Shown here in pieces: positions 24,979 to 37,157 of a stretch of DNA of 64,000 bases. Both the position numbers and the translations under genes were made by a program. How positions within the stretch are numbered: the stretch's first letter is position 1; each line of letters starts with the position of its first letter. Source of the DNA: Geoalkalibacter ferrihydriticus DSM 17813 (GTDB lineage: Bacteria; Desulfobacterota; Desulfuromonadia; Desulfuromonadales; Geoalkalibacteraceae). The notes under the pieces are model-generated. The model was given only the letters and a program-made list of their open reading frames with translations, ran no database searches and was not told the DNA's origin. The stretch lies in NCBI RefSeq assembly GCF_000820505.1, contig NZ_JWJD01000003.1, positions 402,411 through 466,410 on the forward strand, given 5' to 3'.

Positions 24979-26865
24979 ATGGCCAAAGGGCGCATTCTCG
25001 CCATTGACGACGAAAAGTTCTTTCGCGAACTCTACCGCGACATCCTTGCCCGCGAGGGCTATGTGGTGCGCACAGCGCAGAGCGGTGAAGAAGCCCTTGA
25101 TGTTCTGCGCCGGGAGGATTTCGATCTGGTCATCTCCGATCTGGGCCTCAAGGGGATCGACGGCGTCGAAACCAGCCGCGCCATCAAAAGATTTAATCCC
25201 GATCAGGAAATCATCGTCGTCAGTGCTATGACTGATGTACCCACGGCGGTGGCGGCCATGAAGGCCGGTGTGGCCGACTATGTGTGCAAGCCCATCAATC
25301 CCGAAGAATTTCTTCTGCTGGTCAACAAAACTCTCTTCCGTCGCGCTCAGCATCTCGAACACCGCAAACTTCTCGACGAAAATCTTGAATATGTTTCCAT
25401 CGTCGCCACTTACCAAAAATGTCGTCAATTTCTTCATGTCCACGAACTCGACCGCCTCGGTGATCTGATTCTCGATACGCTGATGGAACTGCTGGGAGCC
25501 GAGGGCGGGGCGCTGTGGCTCGCCGGTTTCGATGGCAGCTATTTCCGCCGCCGCTGCCGGCGCGGGCTGGCCCGGATCCTGCCGCAAGAGGAGACGCTGC
25601 AGCCGGGCGAGGACGAGGCTGTTTTGCCTTCGGGCAAGGAACCGGTTTTGCTCCCGGGTGAGGATCGGATGTGGGTGCCCCTGCGGCACGCGCGCGAAAC
25701 TCTGGCGCTGATTCGCATTGAAGCTCCGGTGGGTCGCGGAGTTTTCAACCGGGGCGATCTCAAACTCGCCGCCGCCGCCGCCGAGTTTGCCGCAAGCGCT
25801 TTGCACAACGTGCTCCTGCATCGCGCTCTTGAGCAGCGCAGTCTGCGCATGCCGCGCGCCGAGGCTTACAACATGGCCTTTTTCCGCGACCATATGGAAA
25901 AGGAGCTGAGCAAGGTGCGGCGTTATGGGCGGAACCTGTCCCTGATTCGCCTGCGGGTGGATAATTACGCCGAACTGCATCATCATTTTCGCAGCCGCGA
26001 AATGGAAGCCGCCATGACGCGGGTCATCGAGGCGATCAATTCTATACTGCGCGATGCCGACATCATGGCCATGGCCGCCGCCGATGATTTCTACATTCTA
26101 CTTCCGGAAACCGATTACTGGGGTTCGCTCATCACGCAGAAACGCATTCGCAAGGCGCTGCGCGGAAATCTGGTTCTCTGTGACCTGAAAAAGAGTTTTT
26201 CTCTCAAGGCGTATATGCGTTCCGCGGCCTTTCCTATGGATGGGGCGAGCTTCGAGCAGCTCAATGCGAGTGCTGAGGGACGCTTGGAACGCCTTAAGTC
26301 CAGTCTGTATCTCAAGGAAAATTGGGACCCCGTTTCCTTCTGGAGCGTGGTTGGTAAGATTCTCGGAAAAACGAGTGATTATCGCTTCAGGGATGCCGTT
26401 GTCGAGGTGGCGCCCGCCCTGGAATTCTATCAGGCGAAGTTCAAAAGCTGCTATGTGCGCATGCCTTTAGAAAATCTAGAAATCATTCAAGGCGCATTTT
26501 GCCGTGAGGTCGTCGAATCAAGCCGGGTGCGTGGTGTCATCTTTCGCGGCTGCGCGGACTTTTCCGAGGTGCGCTCCTCGCTTCCGCATCTGGAACATCT
26601 GGAAAAATCGGCCACCTCTTTGTTTCTGGTGGGAGGACACCAGCGCGTGCACTGGGATTATCAGCGCACCGTTCCCATCTTCATTAAGGAAGAGCCTTTT
26701 CACAAGGTCCCCTTTCTGTTGTATCTCAATGAGGATTCGGCCTATGCCCTGTTTGCCCGGCGCCGTGGTAGGGAGCTGGTCGGTTTTCACACGTCCGACT
26801 TTTATTTTGTGGAAAATATGATTGCCAAACTTCAGGAGCAGTATCAACTCCAGGTGCAGATCTGA
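24979..26865 (+). CDS. Response regulator with GAF and degenerate GGDEF domains
   Basis: A 628-residue cytoplasmic signalling protein. Residues 1-120 form a complete receiver (Asp10, Asp11, Asp54, Ser82, Lys104). A GAF-like domain covers about 135-285. Around 300-450 the sequence looks like a GGDEF domain in which the signature has become AAADDF, so diguanylate cyclase activity is unlikely. The final 170 residues are unassigned and contain LFLVGGHQRVHWDYQ. It lies 77 bases after miaB and five bases before another receiver-type gene, so both are probably expressed together. It likely turns a kinase signal into an unknown, perhaps c-di-GMP or protein-protein, output. Confidence 0.8.
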   Translation: MAKGRILAIDDEKFFRELYRDILAREGYVVRTAQSGEEALDVLRREDFDLVISDLGLKGIDGVETSRAIKRFNPDQEIIVVSAMTDVPTAVAAMKAGVADYVCKPINPEEFLLLVNKTLFRRAQHLEHRKLLDENLEYVSIVATYQKCRQFLHVHELDRLGDLILDTLMELLGAEGGALWLAGFDGSYFRRRCRRGLARILPQEETLQPGEDEAVLPSGKEPVLLPGEDRMWVPLRHARETLALIRIEAPVGRGVFNRGDLKLAAAAAEFAASALHNVLLHRALEQRSLRMPRAEAYNMAFFRDHMEKELSKVRRYGRNLSLIRLRVDNYAELHHHFRSREMEAAMTRVIEAINSILRDADIMAMAAADDFYILLPETDYWGSLITQKRIRKALRGNLVLCDLKKSFSLKAYMRSAAFPMDGASFEQLNASAEGRLERLKSSLYLKENWDPVSFWSVVGKILGKTSDYRFRDAVVEVAPALEFYQAKFKSCYVRMPLENLEIIQGAFCREVVESSRVRGVIFRGCADFSEVRSSLPHLEHLEKSATSLFLVGGHQRVHWDYQRTVPIFIKEEPFHKVPFLLYLNEDSAYALFARRRGRELVGFHTSDFYFVENMIAKLQEQYQLQVQI

Positions 26866-26870
26866 ATCCC

Positions 26871-28343
26871 ATGGGTGAGCCGAACTCTCGCAAAATTCTA
26901 TTTGCCGGTGCCCGCGGGGATTTCTCCGCGGTCGCCGAGTCCTTGCTGCGTCGCGGCTTCGAGGTCGAGTCCCGCGTGGACGGCACTCAGGCTCTGGAGC
27001 GTGCTTTGGCGTTGGTTCCGGATCTGATGGTGGTTGATGTGGACCTGCCCCTTATCGGGGCGGCTCGCCTTGCTCAGATCCTGCGGGCCAATCCGCGCAC
27101 CGACAAACTGGCTTTTATTTTTGTCGGCCCCGAAGGGGGTGAGGTGGAGGGGTTCCGTCGCCATCGCGACCATTACCTGGTGCGTCCCTTCAACACTGAG
27201 CAGGTGCTTTCGGTGACCCTGGGACACCTCATGCGTCGGGAGCGCACCGAGCAGGTGACGCGCCAGAGCAAGCAGGTCGAGGGCAACCTGGAGCAGGTCT
27301 CGCTTACCGACATGCTGCAGATTTTCGGGCACAACCGTAAGGATGGCACCTTGACTCTGGAGTGCGACGAGCGGCGCGGCACAATCGCGCTGCTGGAAGG
27401 CGGTGTGATCAACGCCCGGGTTGGTCGGGTCGAGGGGGAAAAGGCCTTTTTCCGCCTGCTTTCCTGGGAACGGGGGCGTTTTTCCTTTTTCCCGGAAATT
27501 CCTGATGAAGAAGTGCGTATCACCCGGCCACTGGAGCACCTGATTATGGAAGGGCTACGCCAGATCGACGAACTCAATGCCGTCGCTGCCGATTTGCCCA
27601 GCCCTGATTCCCTGCTGTTTCTCAAGGTGCCTCTGGAGCGGTTGCCGCGTGGCTTGCGGCCGACCACCCAGGAAATACTGGTATTGCTCGAATACTATCA
27701 GAGGGTCGAGGAGATTCTCGATCACTGCCCACGCTGTGACTATGATATTTGGCAGATCATCCGCATTCTTCTGGAAAAAGGCCTGGTTGAAGAGCGGCGT
27801 GAAGAGTCCCTGGCGACGAATGATCTTACTCCGCTGCTGCACTCAGATGAAATCATCCTGATCAAGGATCATTTCGGCGAGCGCGACACGCTGCTGGAAG
27901 GTTCTACGGCCAAGTTGATTCTGCTGGCCCCGCGCGGCAGCGATATCCAGTCTTTTATCCGCTATCTGCAAAGCATGCCTGAATATGAACCTGCGGCCGA
28001 GGTTCTCAATGGTGCGGTTACGGCCGGGGTATGCGATCTGGGTCTTTTGCGCATGGGAGAAACCTTTGCCCTGCGCCTGTTGTCGTTGCCTGCCGGCGAG
28101 GACGCCGCGCCCCTGTGGTCGCCTTTTTGTCGTCGTCTCTTCGGCGTCTTGTCACCTGCGGGCACCGACAACCTCGATGCCGCCGAAAGTTTTTTCTCCA
28201 AGCGCAGCGATGTGCCGCTGGCGCGGGTTGCTTTCGTTCCCGAGGGCGAGGATACGTTTTTTCTGGCCAAAGGCAACCGTGAGGAACTGCGCCGCCTGTT
28301 GGTTTCTCTGCTGACTCGTTTAACCCAAAAGGATGTGTCATGA
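26871..28343 (+). CDS. Pseudo-receiver DUF4388 (PATAN) protein
   Basis: A 490-residue protein. The N-terminal receiver-like domain keeps Asp56 (MVVDVDLP) but lacks the acidic pair (ILFAGARGD) and has Arg105 in place of the conserved Lys (YLVRPFN), so phosphorylation-dependent switching is doubtful. A DUF4388/PATAN domain follows (about 135-210: GNLEQVSLTDMLQIFGHNRKDGTLTL, then GRFSFFPE). The C-terminal 220 residues have no clear assignment. PATAN proteins act in gliding, pilus and chemosensory signalling in cyanobacteria and deltaproteobacteria. It starts five bases after the preceding regulator and overlaps the PHP gene by four bases. Confidence 0.8.
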   Translation: MGEPNSRKILFAGARGDFSAVAESLLRRGFEVESRVDGTQALERALALVPDLMVVDVDLPLIGAARLAQILRANPRTDKLAFIFVGPEGGEVEGFRRHRDHYLVRPFNTEQVLSVTLGHLMRRERTEQVTRQSKQVEGNLEQVSLTDMLQIFGHNRKDGTLTLECDERRGTIALLEGGVINARVGRVEGEKAFFRLLSWERGRFSFFPEIPDEEVRITRPLEHLIMEGLRQIDELNAVAADLPSPDSLLFLKVPLERLPRGLRPTTQEILVLLEYYQRVEEILDHCPRCDYDIWQIIRILLEKGLVEERREESLATNDLTPLLHSDEIILIKDHFGERDTLLEGSTAKLILLAPRGSDIQSFIRYLQSMPEYEPAAEVLNGAVTAGVCDLGLLRMGETFALRLLSLPAGEDAAPLWSPFCRRLFGVLSPAGTDNLDAAESFFSKRSDVPLARVAFVPEGEDTFFLAKGNREELRRLLVSLLTRLTQKDVS

Positions 28344-28990
28344 TTGATCTGCATACTCATACACTGTTCAGCGACGGCGAACTGATTCCCGCCGAGCTTA
28401 TCCGCCGTGCAGCAGTTGCCGGCTATAGTGCCTTGGCGATTACCGATCACGTTGATCTTTCCAATCTCGATTTCATCCTGCCGCGGATCATCGAAGGCGC
28501 TCAAATCTATGGGCCCGCCTGGGGGGTGAGGGTCGTTCCGGGAGTGGAGCTCACCCATATCCCCCCGGCGCAGATTGCCGCCGCCGCCGAGCGGGCGCGC
28601 GCTCTGGGGGCGCGGATCATCGTCTGTCACGGCGAAACCCTGGTTGAGCCGGTTTCACCCGGGACCAACGCCGCCGCTCTGGCCGCCGACATCGACATCC
28701 TCAGTCATCCCGGCCTGATCACCGAAGACGAGGTGCGCCTCGCCGCGCAGCGCGGAATTTGTCTGGAGATCACCACCCGCAAGGGACACAGCCTGGCCAA
28801 CGGCCATGTCGCGCAACTCGCCCGCAAGCATGGCGCGAGGCTGGTGGTCAACAACGACGCCCATGCCCCTGGAGACCTGGTCTCAGCCGACATGGCCCGC
28901 AAAGTCGCCCTGGGCGCGGGTTTGAGCGAATCGGAATACGAGCAGTGCCGCCGCCACAGCGCGGCGCTGATTGAGAAGGCCTTGAAATAA
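28340..28990 (+). CDS. PHP-family phosphoesterase
   Basis: A 216-residue metal-dependent phosphatase or phosphodiesterase. PHP motifs are complete: MIDLHTHTLFSDGEL (motif 1), ITDHVDL (2), VVPGVELTHI (3) with DILSHPG and VVNNDAHAP (4). It resembles the stand-alone PHP proteins sometimes named histidinol-phosphatase-like; no his genes are nearby. The ATGA overlap with the pseudo-receiver gene ties it to the signalling operon, so a signalling or nucleotide substrate is more plausible than histidine synthesis; this is inference. Confidence 0.85.
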   Translation: MIDLHTHTLFSDGELIPAELIRRAAVAGYSALAITDHVDLSNLDFILPRIIEGAQIYGPAWGVRVVPGVELTHIPPAQIAAAAERARALGARIIVCHGETLVEPVSPGTNAAALAADIDILSHPGLITEDEVRLAAQRGICLEITTRKGHSLANGHVAQLARKHGARLVVNNDAHAPGDLVSADMARKVALGAGLSESEYEQCRRHSAALIEKALK

Positions 28991-29000
28991 AAAGCGTTTT

Positions 29001-29084
29001 TGGTCCTTGGTCCTTTGTGGAAACCAAAGGCAAGTGCATGACAACCAACAACCAACGACCAACGATAAATGACAAAGGACAGCC
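29001..29084. repeat. Second heptad-phased repeat array
   Basis: The stretch can be read in twelve 7-bp units: TGGTCCT twice, TTGTGGA, AACCAAA, then after two diverged units AACCAAC twice, GACCAAC, GATAAAT, GACAAAG and GACAGCC. Left units are complementary in type to right units, as in the array before mnmA. It fills nearly the whole gap between the PHP gene and the M42 peptidase, and its last units supply the AAAGGA before ATG 29090. Confidence 0.7.
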
Positions 29085-29089
29085 TTTAC

Positions 29090-30160
29090 ATGACTGATCA
29101 GAATTTCTCGTTTCTTAAGGAGCTCGTTGAAGCGCCCAGCCCCTCGGGTTTTGAACAGCCTGCGCAGCGGGTGATCCGCCGACATCTGGATGGCGTGGTC
29201 GATGAACTTACAACCGATGTCATGGGTAATGTCATCGGTCTGGTGAAAGGACAGGGTGAGAACCTGCCGCGGGTCATGCTTGCCGGCCACTGCGACGAAA
29301 TCGGGCTGATGGTCAAGTACATCGACGACCAGGGCTTCATCTATTTCGCCGCCATCGGTGGCATCGACGCCCATCTGGTGCCCGGCCAGCGGGTTTATAT
29401 TCACGGTCAGACGCGCTCGGTTCTGGGGGTGGTGGGCAAGAAACCCATCCACCTGATGGACCAGAAAGATCGCGAAACAGTGATTAAGCTCAAGAGCCAA
29501 TTCATCGATATTGGTTGCCGCAACCGTGAAGAAGTCCAGGAATTGGTGGCCGTGGGCGACCCGGTGACTTTTGCCGTAGGTCTGGAGCGTCTTGAGAACG
29601 ATCGGGTGATTTCCCGCGCTTTCGACGACAAGATGGGCGCCTTTATCGTTGCGCGGGTTTTGCAGGAAGTGCGCACGCGTGGGGCCGCTCCTGTCGATCT
29701 TTACGGGGTATCCACGGTACAGGAAGAAATCGGCCTGCGCGGCGGTGCAACCAGCGTGTACGGGGTCAATCCCGATCTCGGGATCGCCGTCGAGGTGGGA
29801 TTCGCCACCGATGTTCCCGAAATCGACAAGAAGGAAAACGGCGAAACCAAGGTCGGCGGCGGACCGATCATTGCGCGCGGTCCCAACATCAACCCGGCGC
29901 TCTTCGAACTTTTGACCGCGACTGCGCGCGAGGAGAACATTCCCTGCCAAATCGTCGGGCATCCGCGTGCCACCGGTACCGACGCCAACGTCATGCAACT
30001 TTCGCGCGGAGGTGTCGCCACTGCGCTGGTCAGTGTTCCCTTGCGCTACATGCACACCCCGGTGGAACTGCTCTCGTTGGAGGATCTGGAAAATACCGTG
30101 CGCCTGCTGTCCGGATTGATTTACCGCATCGGCAACCGGAAGATGTTCATCCCGAACTGA
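29090..30160 (+). CDS. M42-family metallopeptidase
   Basis: A 356-residue cytoplasmic aminopeptidase (glutamyl or leucyl aminopeptidase-like, often forming dodecameric tetrahedra). Expected di-metal ligands and catalytic residues are present: AGHCDEIGLM, SRAFDDKMG, TVQEEIGLRG, VEVGFATD and the late RYMHTPVE. ATG 29090 is preferred to ATG 29069 because AAAGGA lies ten bases before it and the first seven codons of the longer form fall in the repeat array. No peptide transporter is next to it; it probably serves general peptide turnover. Confidence 0.88.
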   Translation: MTDQNFSFLKELVEAPSPSGFEQPAQRVIRRHLDGVVDELTTDVMGNVIGLVKGQGENLPRVMLAGHCDEIGLMVKYIDDQGFIYFAAIGGIDAHLVPGQRVYIHGQTRSVLGVVGKKPIHLMDQKDRETVIKLKSQFIDIGCRNREEVQELVAVGDPVTFAVGLERLENDRVISRAFDDKMGAFIVARVLQEVRTRGAAPVDLYGVSTVQEEIGLRGGATSVYGVNPDLGIAVEVGFATDVPEIDKKENGETKVGGGPIIARGPNINPALFELLTATAREENIPCQIVGHPRATGTDANVMQLSRGGVATALVSVPLRYMHTPVELLSLEDLENTVRLLSGLIYRIGNRKMFIPN

Positions 30161-30272
30161 TGGATTTTCCACAGCCGCCACTGCCTGCGAGCTTGCTGAT
30201 CAAACGATAATTATTTTTTGGGGTTTTTCTCTGCGTGCTTGGCGTTCTCGGTGGTGAAAAAGGTTTTATGGC

Positions 30273-30302
30273 TTGACCCTGGCGAAGATCCCGGGATAAA
30301 TT
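30273..30302 (+). promoter_or_regulatory. Candidate guaB promoter
   Basis: TTGACC (30273-30278) followed by TAAATT (30297-30302, spacer 18) or GATAAA (30295-30300, spacer 16). It would give a leader of about 60 bases before guaB. Confidence 0.4.
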
Positions 30303-30356
30303 TACCAATTATTTTTTTCGCCCTGTTGTGCTTTTCTCCTGCTTTTCCGCCCCTGA

Positions 30357-31847
<1,491 letters not shown>

Positions 31848-31886
31848 TCAAATTATCAAAACATTTTAATATTCGCCTGGAAACCT

Positions 31887-31927
31887 GGCGGGGGCGGCGC
31901 TCTCCAACCGTCCCCGCCCGCGTTTTT
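31887..31927 (+). terminator. Intercistronic hairpin between guaB and guaA
   Basis: GC-rich 11-bp stem, 31887-31897 with 31908-31918 (one G-T pair), followed four bases later by five T (31923-31927). It resembles an intrinsic terminator and may lower guaA expression relative to guaB, or act as an attenuator. Confidence 0.55.
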
Positions 31928-31942
31928 GGCACGGAGCCCTCA

Positions 31943-33505
31943 ATGTCCCAGGATATTCACCAGGAAAAAATTTTGATTCTCGATTTCGGGTCGCAATATA
32001 CCCAGCTCATCGCCCGCCGTGTCCGCGAGGCGCATGTGTATTGCGAGCTGCACCCCTTCGATATGCCGCTTGACGAGATTCGCGCCTTTGCGCCACGCGG
32101 CATCATTCTATCGGGTGGTCCCAAAGCCGTTTATGACGAGGGTGCTCCCGCCGTGGCGGAAGAGTTGTTCGAACTGGGTGTGCCGGTGCTGGGCATCTGT
32201 TACGGCATGCAGCTCATGAGCCGCCATTTCGGCGGTGAAGTGGTCCCCGCCGGCAAACGTGAATACGGCCATGCCGATCTTCTCGCCCAGGGACGTCCCG
32301 GTCCGCTGTTCGACGGCTTTTTCGCCGAGGGGCGCAGCCCCGTGTGGATGAGTCATGGCGATCATGTGGAGAGAATTCCCCACGGCTTCGAGGTCGTGGC
32401 CGGCACGGACAATGCGCCCGTGTGCGCCATTCAGAACGTGGAGCGCGGTCTCTACGGGGTCCAGTTTCATCCCGAAGTCAACCATACTCCGCGCGGCGAA
32501 ACCCTGCTCAACGTGTTTGTGCGCCGCATTTGCGGTTGTCAGGGCCGCTGGACACCCGGCCAGATCATCGAAGATGCGGTTGCCCGCATCCGTGCGCAGG
32601 TCGGAGCGGAGCGGGTGATTCTTGGGCTGTCCGGCGGCGTCGACTCCTCGGTGGCGGCCGCTCTGATTCATCGCGCCATCGGCGATCAGTTGACCTGCGT
32701 GTTCGTCGACAACGGCCTGCTGCGCCTCAATGAGGGCGATCAGGTGATGGCTACCTTTGCCGAGAACAAGGGTGTGCAGGTGATTCGCGTCGATGCCGAA
32801 GAACGTTTTCTCAGTGCTTTGGCAGGCGTCGCCGACCCTGAGCTCAAGCGCAAGGTTATCGGCAATCTGTTCGTGGAGATTTTCGAAGAAGAAGCCGGTA
32901 AGGTAAGCGATGCCCAATGGCTTGCCCAAGGCACCATTTATCCCGACGTCATTGAATCGGCGGGCGGCAAGACGGGCAAAGCGCACAATATCAAGAGCCA
33001 CCACAACGTGGGCGGGTTGCCCGAGCACATGAAACTCAAGCTCCTCGAACCCCTGCGCGAACTGTTCAAGGACGAAGTACGCGCCATCGGCGAGGAACTG
33101 GGTCTTCCTCATGCCATGGTCTGGCGTCATCCCTTTCCCGGACCGGGGCTGGGAGTACGCATCCTCGGCGCGGTCAATAAGGAGTATGCCGACATCTTGC
33201 GTCGCGCCGATGCCATCTACATGGAAGAACTTTACAGCAGCGGCCACTATCACAAAATCAGCCAGGCCTTTGCCGTGTTTCTACCGGTGAAAAGCGTCGG
33301 TGTCATGGGCGACGGGCGCACCTACGAATACGTTATTGCTTTGCGTGCGGTGGAAACCCGCGATTTCATGACCGCCGGCTGGTATCCCATGCCCTATGCC
33401 GATCTCGCTCGCATCAGCAACCGCATCATCAACGAGGTCAAAGGGGTCAACCGGGTGGTGTACGACATCTCGTCAAAGCCTCCCGCCACGATTGAATGGG
33501 AATGA
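31943..33505 (+). CDS. guaA: GMP synthase (glutamine-hydrolysing)
   Basis: Converts XMP to GMP. The class I glutamine amidotransferase domain shows the triad Cys86 (GICYGMQ), His176 and Glu178 (QFHPEVNH). The PP-loop LSGGVDSS at 229-236 marks the ATP pyrophosphatase domain, and the C-terminal dimerisation domain ends in [17 protein letters not shown], the typical GuaA end. 520 residues is normal. Its stop codon overlaps the ATG of the PAP2 phosphatase gene. Confidence 0.96.
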   Translation: MSQDIHQEKILILDFGSQYTQLIARRVREAHVYCELHPFDMPLDEIRAFAPRGIILSGGPKAVYDEGAPAVAEELFELGVPVLGICYGMQLMSRHFGGEVVPAGKREYGHADLLAQGRPGPLFDGFFAEGRSPVWMSHGDHVERIPHGFEVVAGTDNAPVCAIQNVERGLYGVQFHPEVNHTPRGETLLNVFVRRICGCQGRWTPGQIIEDAVARIRAQVGAERVILGLSGGVDSSVAAALIHRAIGDQLTCVFVDNGLLRLNEGDQVMATFAENKGVQVIRVDAEERFLSALAGVADPELKRKVIGNLFVEIFEEEAGKVSDAQWLAQGTIYPDVIESAGGKTGKAHNIKSHHNVGGLPEHMKLKLLEPLRELFKDEVRAIGEELGLPHAMVWRHPFPGPGLGVRILGAVNKEYADILRRADAIYMEELYSSGHYHKISQAFAVFLPVKSVGVMGDGRTYEYVIALRAVETRDFMTAGWYPMPYADLARISNRIINEVKGVNRVVYDISSKPPATIEWE

Positions 33506-34257
33506 TCAGGAGGTGGGGAGGGGCAATTTGCGGGTTGATGCTGGTGCTGTTGGTGCCGTTGGTCTCCGCCGCTGAAGGCCGCCACGAGGATAAGAGTTAC
33601 TGGAGTCGCTCTGAAACAGTTTTAACGTTAGGAGTTTTGAGCGGGGCTGGGATCTTTTCGATGTTTGACGAGAATCTTCGTCGCGAGGTTCAGCGAAATG
33701 ACCGCAGCTCTCTTGATTCCCTGGCCGATGGTCTGGATGTCCTGGGTCATCCCGCGACGGGACTTGGCTTGTCGGCGGCCTTGTGGGGCGCGGGAGTCTG
33801 GCGTGAAGATGCATATCTCGCCGAAACCGGACAGATGGCTTTCGAAGCTGTCTTTTTGGGGCAGGCGGCGACGCTGGCTCTCAAGGTCGGTGTCGGTCGT
33901 AAACGGCCCGATTTCAGGGAGAACGCCTGGTCTTTTCGTCCCTTTTCCTTTTCCGCGGATTATGATTCCTTGCCTTCAGGGCATACGGCCAATGCATTTT
34001 CCCTGGCCGGTGTCCTGAGCCGGCGCAGTGAACAGGCCTGGATGCCATGGGTTGCTTATGGGATGGCATCGTTGGTGGGGGCGGCGCGCATTCAGTCTGA
34101 TGATCATTGGGTCTCAGACGTGCTCGTTGGTGCACTGATGGGCGAACTTGCTGCGCGCATGGTGGTGCGCTTCCATGAACGCAATTCCGATTATTTTTTT
34201 GCTGCGGGTCCCATGGGATCGGACGGTGCCGGTCTTCGTGTTGCCTGGTTCTGGTAG
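33502..34257 (+). CDS. Secreted PAP2-family phosphatase
   Basis: A 251-residue envelope protein with an N-terminal signal sequence or anchor ([19 protein letters not shown]). The PAP2 phosphatase triad motifs are complete: KVGVGRKRP (K-x6-RP), PSGHTA, and R-x5-H-x3-D in [12 protein letters not shown]. Likely substrates are lipid phosphates such as undecaprenyl or phosphatidyl phosphates, or periplasmic phosphomonoesters. ATG 33502 overlaps the guaA stop as ATGA; ATG 33496 two codons earlier is an alternative. galE begins 18 bases after the stop, so guaA, this gene and galE may share a transcript. Confidence 0.85.
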   Translation: MIRRWGGAICGLMLVLLVPLVSAAEGRHEDKSYWSRSETVLTLGVLSGAGIFSMFDENLRREVQRNDRSSLDSLADGLDVLGHPATGLGLSAALWGAGVWREDAYLAETGQMAFEAVFLGQAATLALKVGVGRKRPDFRENAWSFRPFSFSADYDSLPSGHTANAFSLAGVLSRRSEQAWMPWVAYGMASLVGAARIQSDDHWVSDVLVGALMGELAARMVVRFHERNSDYFFAAGPMGSDGAGLRVAWFW

Positions 34258-35275
<1,018 letters not shown>

Positions 35276-35326
35276 GAATCATGACAATTATTCGGGGAAA
35301 ACGCCCCGTCAGGAGGGTTTTAGACT

Positions 35327-36691
35327 ATGAATTTGACTGTAATCGGTACCGGCTATGTTGGTCTTGTGACGGGCGCTTGTTTCGCTGAAATGGGCAACAC
35401 TGTCTATTGCGTTGATATCGACGGCGAAAAGATCGCGCGTCTCAAGCAGGGCATCATTCCCATTTACGAGCCGGGTCTTGAACGTATCGTGCAGAGTAAC
35501 TACCAGGAGGGACGGTTGCGCTTCACGACCTCCCTGGCGGAAGCCATGGCCGACAGCAATGTTTATTTCATCGCCGTCGGCACGCCGCCGGGTGAGGATG
35601 GCTCGGCGGACCTGAGTTATGTCCTGGGCGTGGCAGCTGAAATCGGTCAGCACCTGAGCGACTATGCTGTGGTGGTGAACAAATCGACGGTACCCGTCGG
35701 CACCGCCGACAGAGTCCGTGCGGCCGTTCAGGGTGAATTGGCCAAACGCGGCGTCGAGCAGGCCTTCGACGTGGTCAGCAACCCCGAATTTCTCAAGGAA
35801 GGTGCTGCGGTAGAAGATTTCATGCGCCCCGACCGCATCATCATCGGTTCGGACAGCGAACGTGCCGGCGAAGTTATGCGCTTGCTTTACGCGGATTTTT
35901 CCCGCAATCACGATAGAATCATGGTCATGGGCGTGCGCGATGCCGAAATGACCAAATATACCGCCAACGCCATGCTCGCCACCAAGATCTCGTTTATGAA
36001 CGAGATCGCCAATCTGTGCGACAAGCTTGGGGTCGATGTGGAGAAGGTACGTTTGGGCATAGGTTCCGACTCGCGCATTGGCTATTCCTTCATCTATCCC
36101 GGCTGCGGCTACGGTGGCTCCTGCTTTCCCAAGGATGTCAGCGCCTTGATTCATATGGCTGAACAGAACCAGCTCTTTCCCCTGGTGTTGCAGTCCGTGC
36201 ACCAGCGCAACATGTTCCAGAAACTGCTTATGGGAGAAAAAATCGTCGCCCGCTTTGGCCAGGATCTCTCGGGAAAGACTTTTGCTCTCTGGGGCTTGGC
36301 TTTCAAGCCGGGCACCGACGACATGCGTGAAGCACCCTCGATTGTTCTGCTCCATCAACTGATCAGCTGTGGCGCCAAGGTTCAGGCCTATGACCCTATC
36401 GCCATGGACGCCGCCAGGCGAGAGCTGCCCCGCGCCTGGTTCGACAACGGTAGCCTGACCCTGGCCGAGCATCAGTACGATGCCCTCAAGGGCGCAGACG
36501 CCTTGGCCCTGGTGACCGAGTGGAAGCCTTTTCGCCATCCTGATTTCGACGCCATGAAACGCATGATGAACAGCCCGGTTATTTTCGATGGGCGCAATCA
36601 GTATGATCCGGTGCGCATGGCCGCTGAAGGCTTTGAATATTTCGGCATCGGCCGCGGCAAAAAACTTTCGGCCGGCCCATCGTGCGGCTAG
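35327..36691 (+). CDS. ugd: UDP-glucose 6-dehydrogenase
   Basis: Oxidises UDP-glucose to UDP-glucuronate with two NAD+, supplying acidic sugars for capsule or lipopolysaccharide. The N-terminal Rossmann motif is [12 protein letters not shown] (5-16). The catalytic nucleophile is Cys266 in [14 protein letters not shown], with Lys210 in [11 protein letters not shown] second Rossmann-like domain ([20 protein letters not shown]) completes the fold. 454 residues is standard. AGGAGGG precedes the start. Together with galE it feeds surface polysaccharide synthesis; no glycosyltransferases follow. Confidence 0.95.
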   Translation: MNLTVIGTGYVGLVTGACFAEMGNTVYCVDIDGEKIARLKQGIIPIYEPGLERIVQSNYQEGRLRFTTSLAEAMADSNVYFIAVGTPPGEDGSADLSYVLGVAAEIGQHLSDYAVVVNKSTVPVGTADRVRAAVQGELAKRGVEQAFDVVSNPEFLKEGAAVEDFMRPDRIIIGSDSERAGEVMRLLYADFSRNHDRIMVMGVRDAEMTKYTANAMLATKISFMNEIANLCDKLGVDVEKVRLGIGSDSRIGYSFIYPGCGYGGSCFPKDVSALIHMAEQNQLFPLVLQSVHQRNMFQKLLMGEKIVARFGQDLSGKTFALWGLAFKPGTDDMREAPSIVLLHQLISCGAKVQAYDPIAMDAARRELPRAWFDNGSLTLAEHQYDALKGADALALVTEWKPFRHPDFDAMKRMMNSPVIFDGRNQYDPVRMAAEGFEYFGIGRGKKLSAGPSCG

Positions 36692-36738
36692 TCATGCGTC
36701 TCTCATGACGGAAACATTGAACTGCGAGGACAAGCTTC

Positions 36739-37128
36739 ATGAGCAAGTCGCCTGACGATGATCGCACCACTCTGAAGGAACTTAAGGATCGTGTCGCTGT
36801 TTTTGTGCGTGAGCGCGATTGGCAGCAGTTTCACACCCCGAAAAACCTCAGCATGTCCATCGCCATCGAGGCGGCCGAGTTGATGGAGCATTTTCAGTGG
36901 TTGAGTCCTGAGGCCTCCCAAAACCCGGAACCCGAGGCCTTAGCGGAAATCGGCGAGGAACTGGCCGACATCGTCATCTACTCCCTGTCGCTGGCGAACA
37001 CTTTGGGCCTTGATCTGGCGCGAACCGTTGAAGCCAAGATGGAGAAAAACGTGCGTAAATATCCGGCCGAACGGGTCAAAGGCAAGGCGCACAAGTACAC
37101 CTGGTACGAAGACAAGTCAGAGGTTTGA
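36739..37128 (+). CDS. MazG-like nucleotide pyrophosphohydrolase
   Basis: A 129-residue all-alpha NTP pyrophosphatase of the MazG/RS21-C6 (dCTPase) type. Mg2+-binding acidic motifs are clear: EAAELMEHF near 45-53 and EIGEELADIVIY near 70-81, followed by the conserved ending KYPAERVKGKAHKYTWYE. Such enzymes remove damaged or excess dNTPs. The family pattern with an N-terminal FVRERDWQQFHTPKNL is common in deltaproteobacteria. It is followed closely by the WYL regulator gene on the same strand. Confidence 0.88.
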   Translation: MSKSPDDDRTTLKELKDRVAVFVRERDWQQFHTPKNLSMSIAIEAAELMEHFQWLSPEASQNPEPEALAEIGEELADIVIYSLSLANTLGLDLARTVEAKMEKNVRKYPAERVKGKAHKYTWYEDKSEV

Positions 37129-37157
37129 ACACCAAGGACAAAGGGCAGCCTTCGTAA

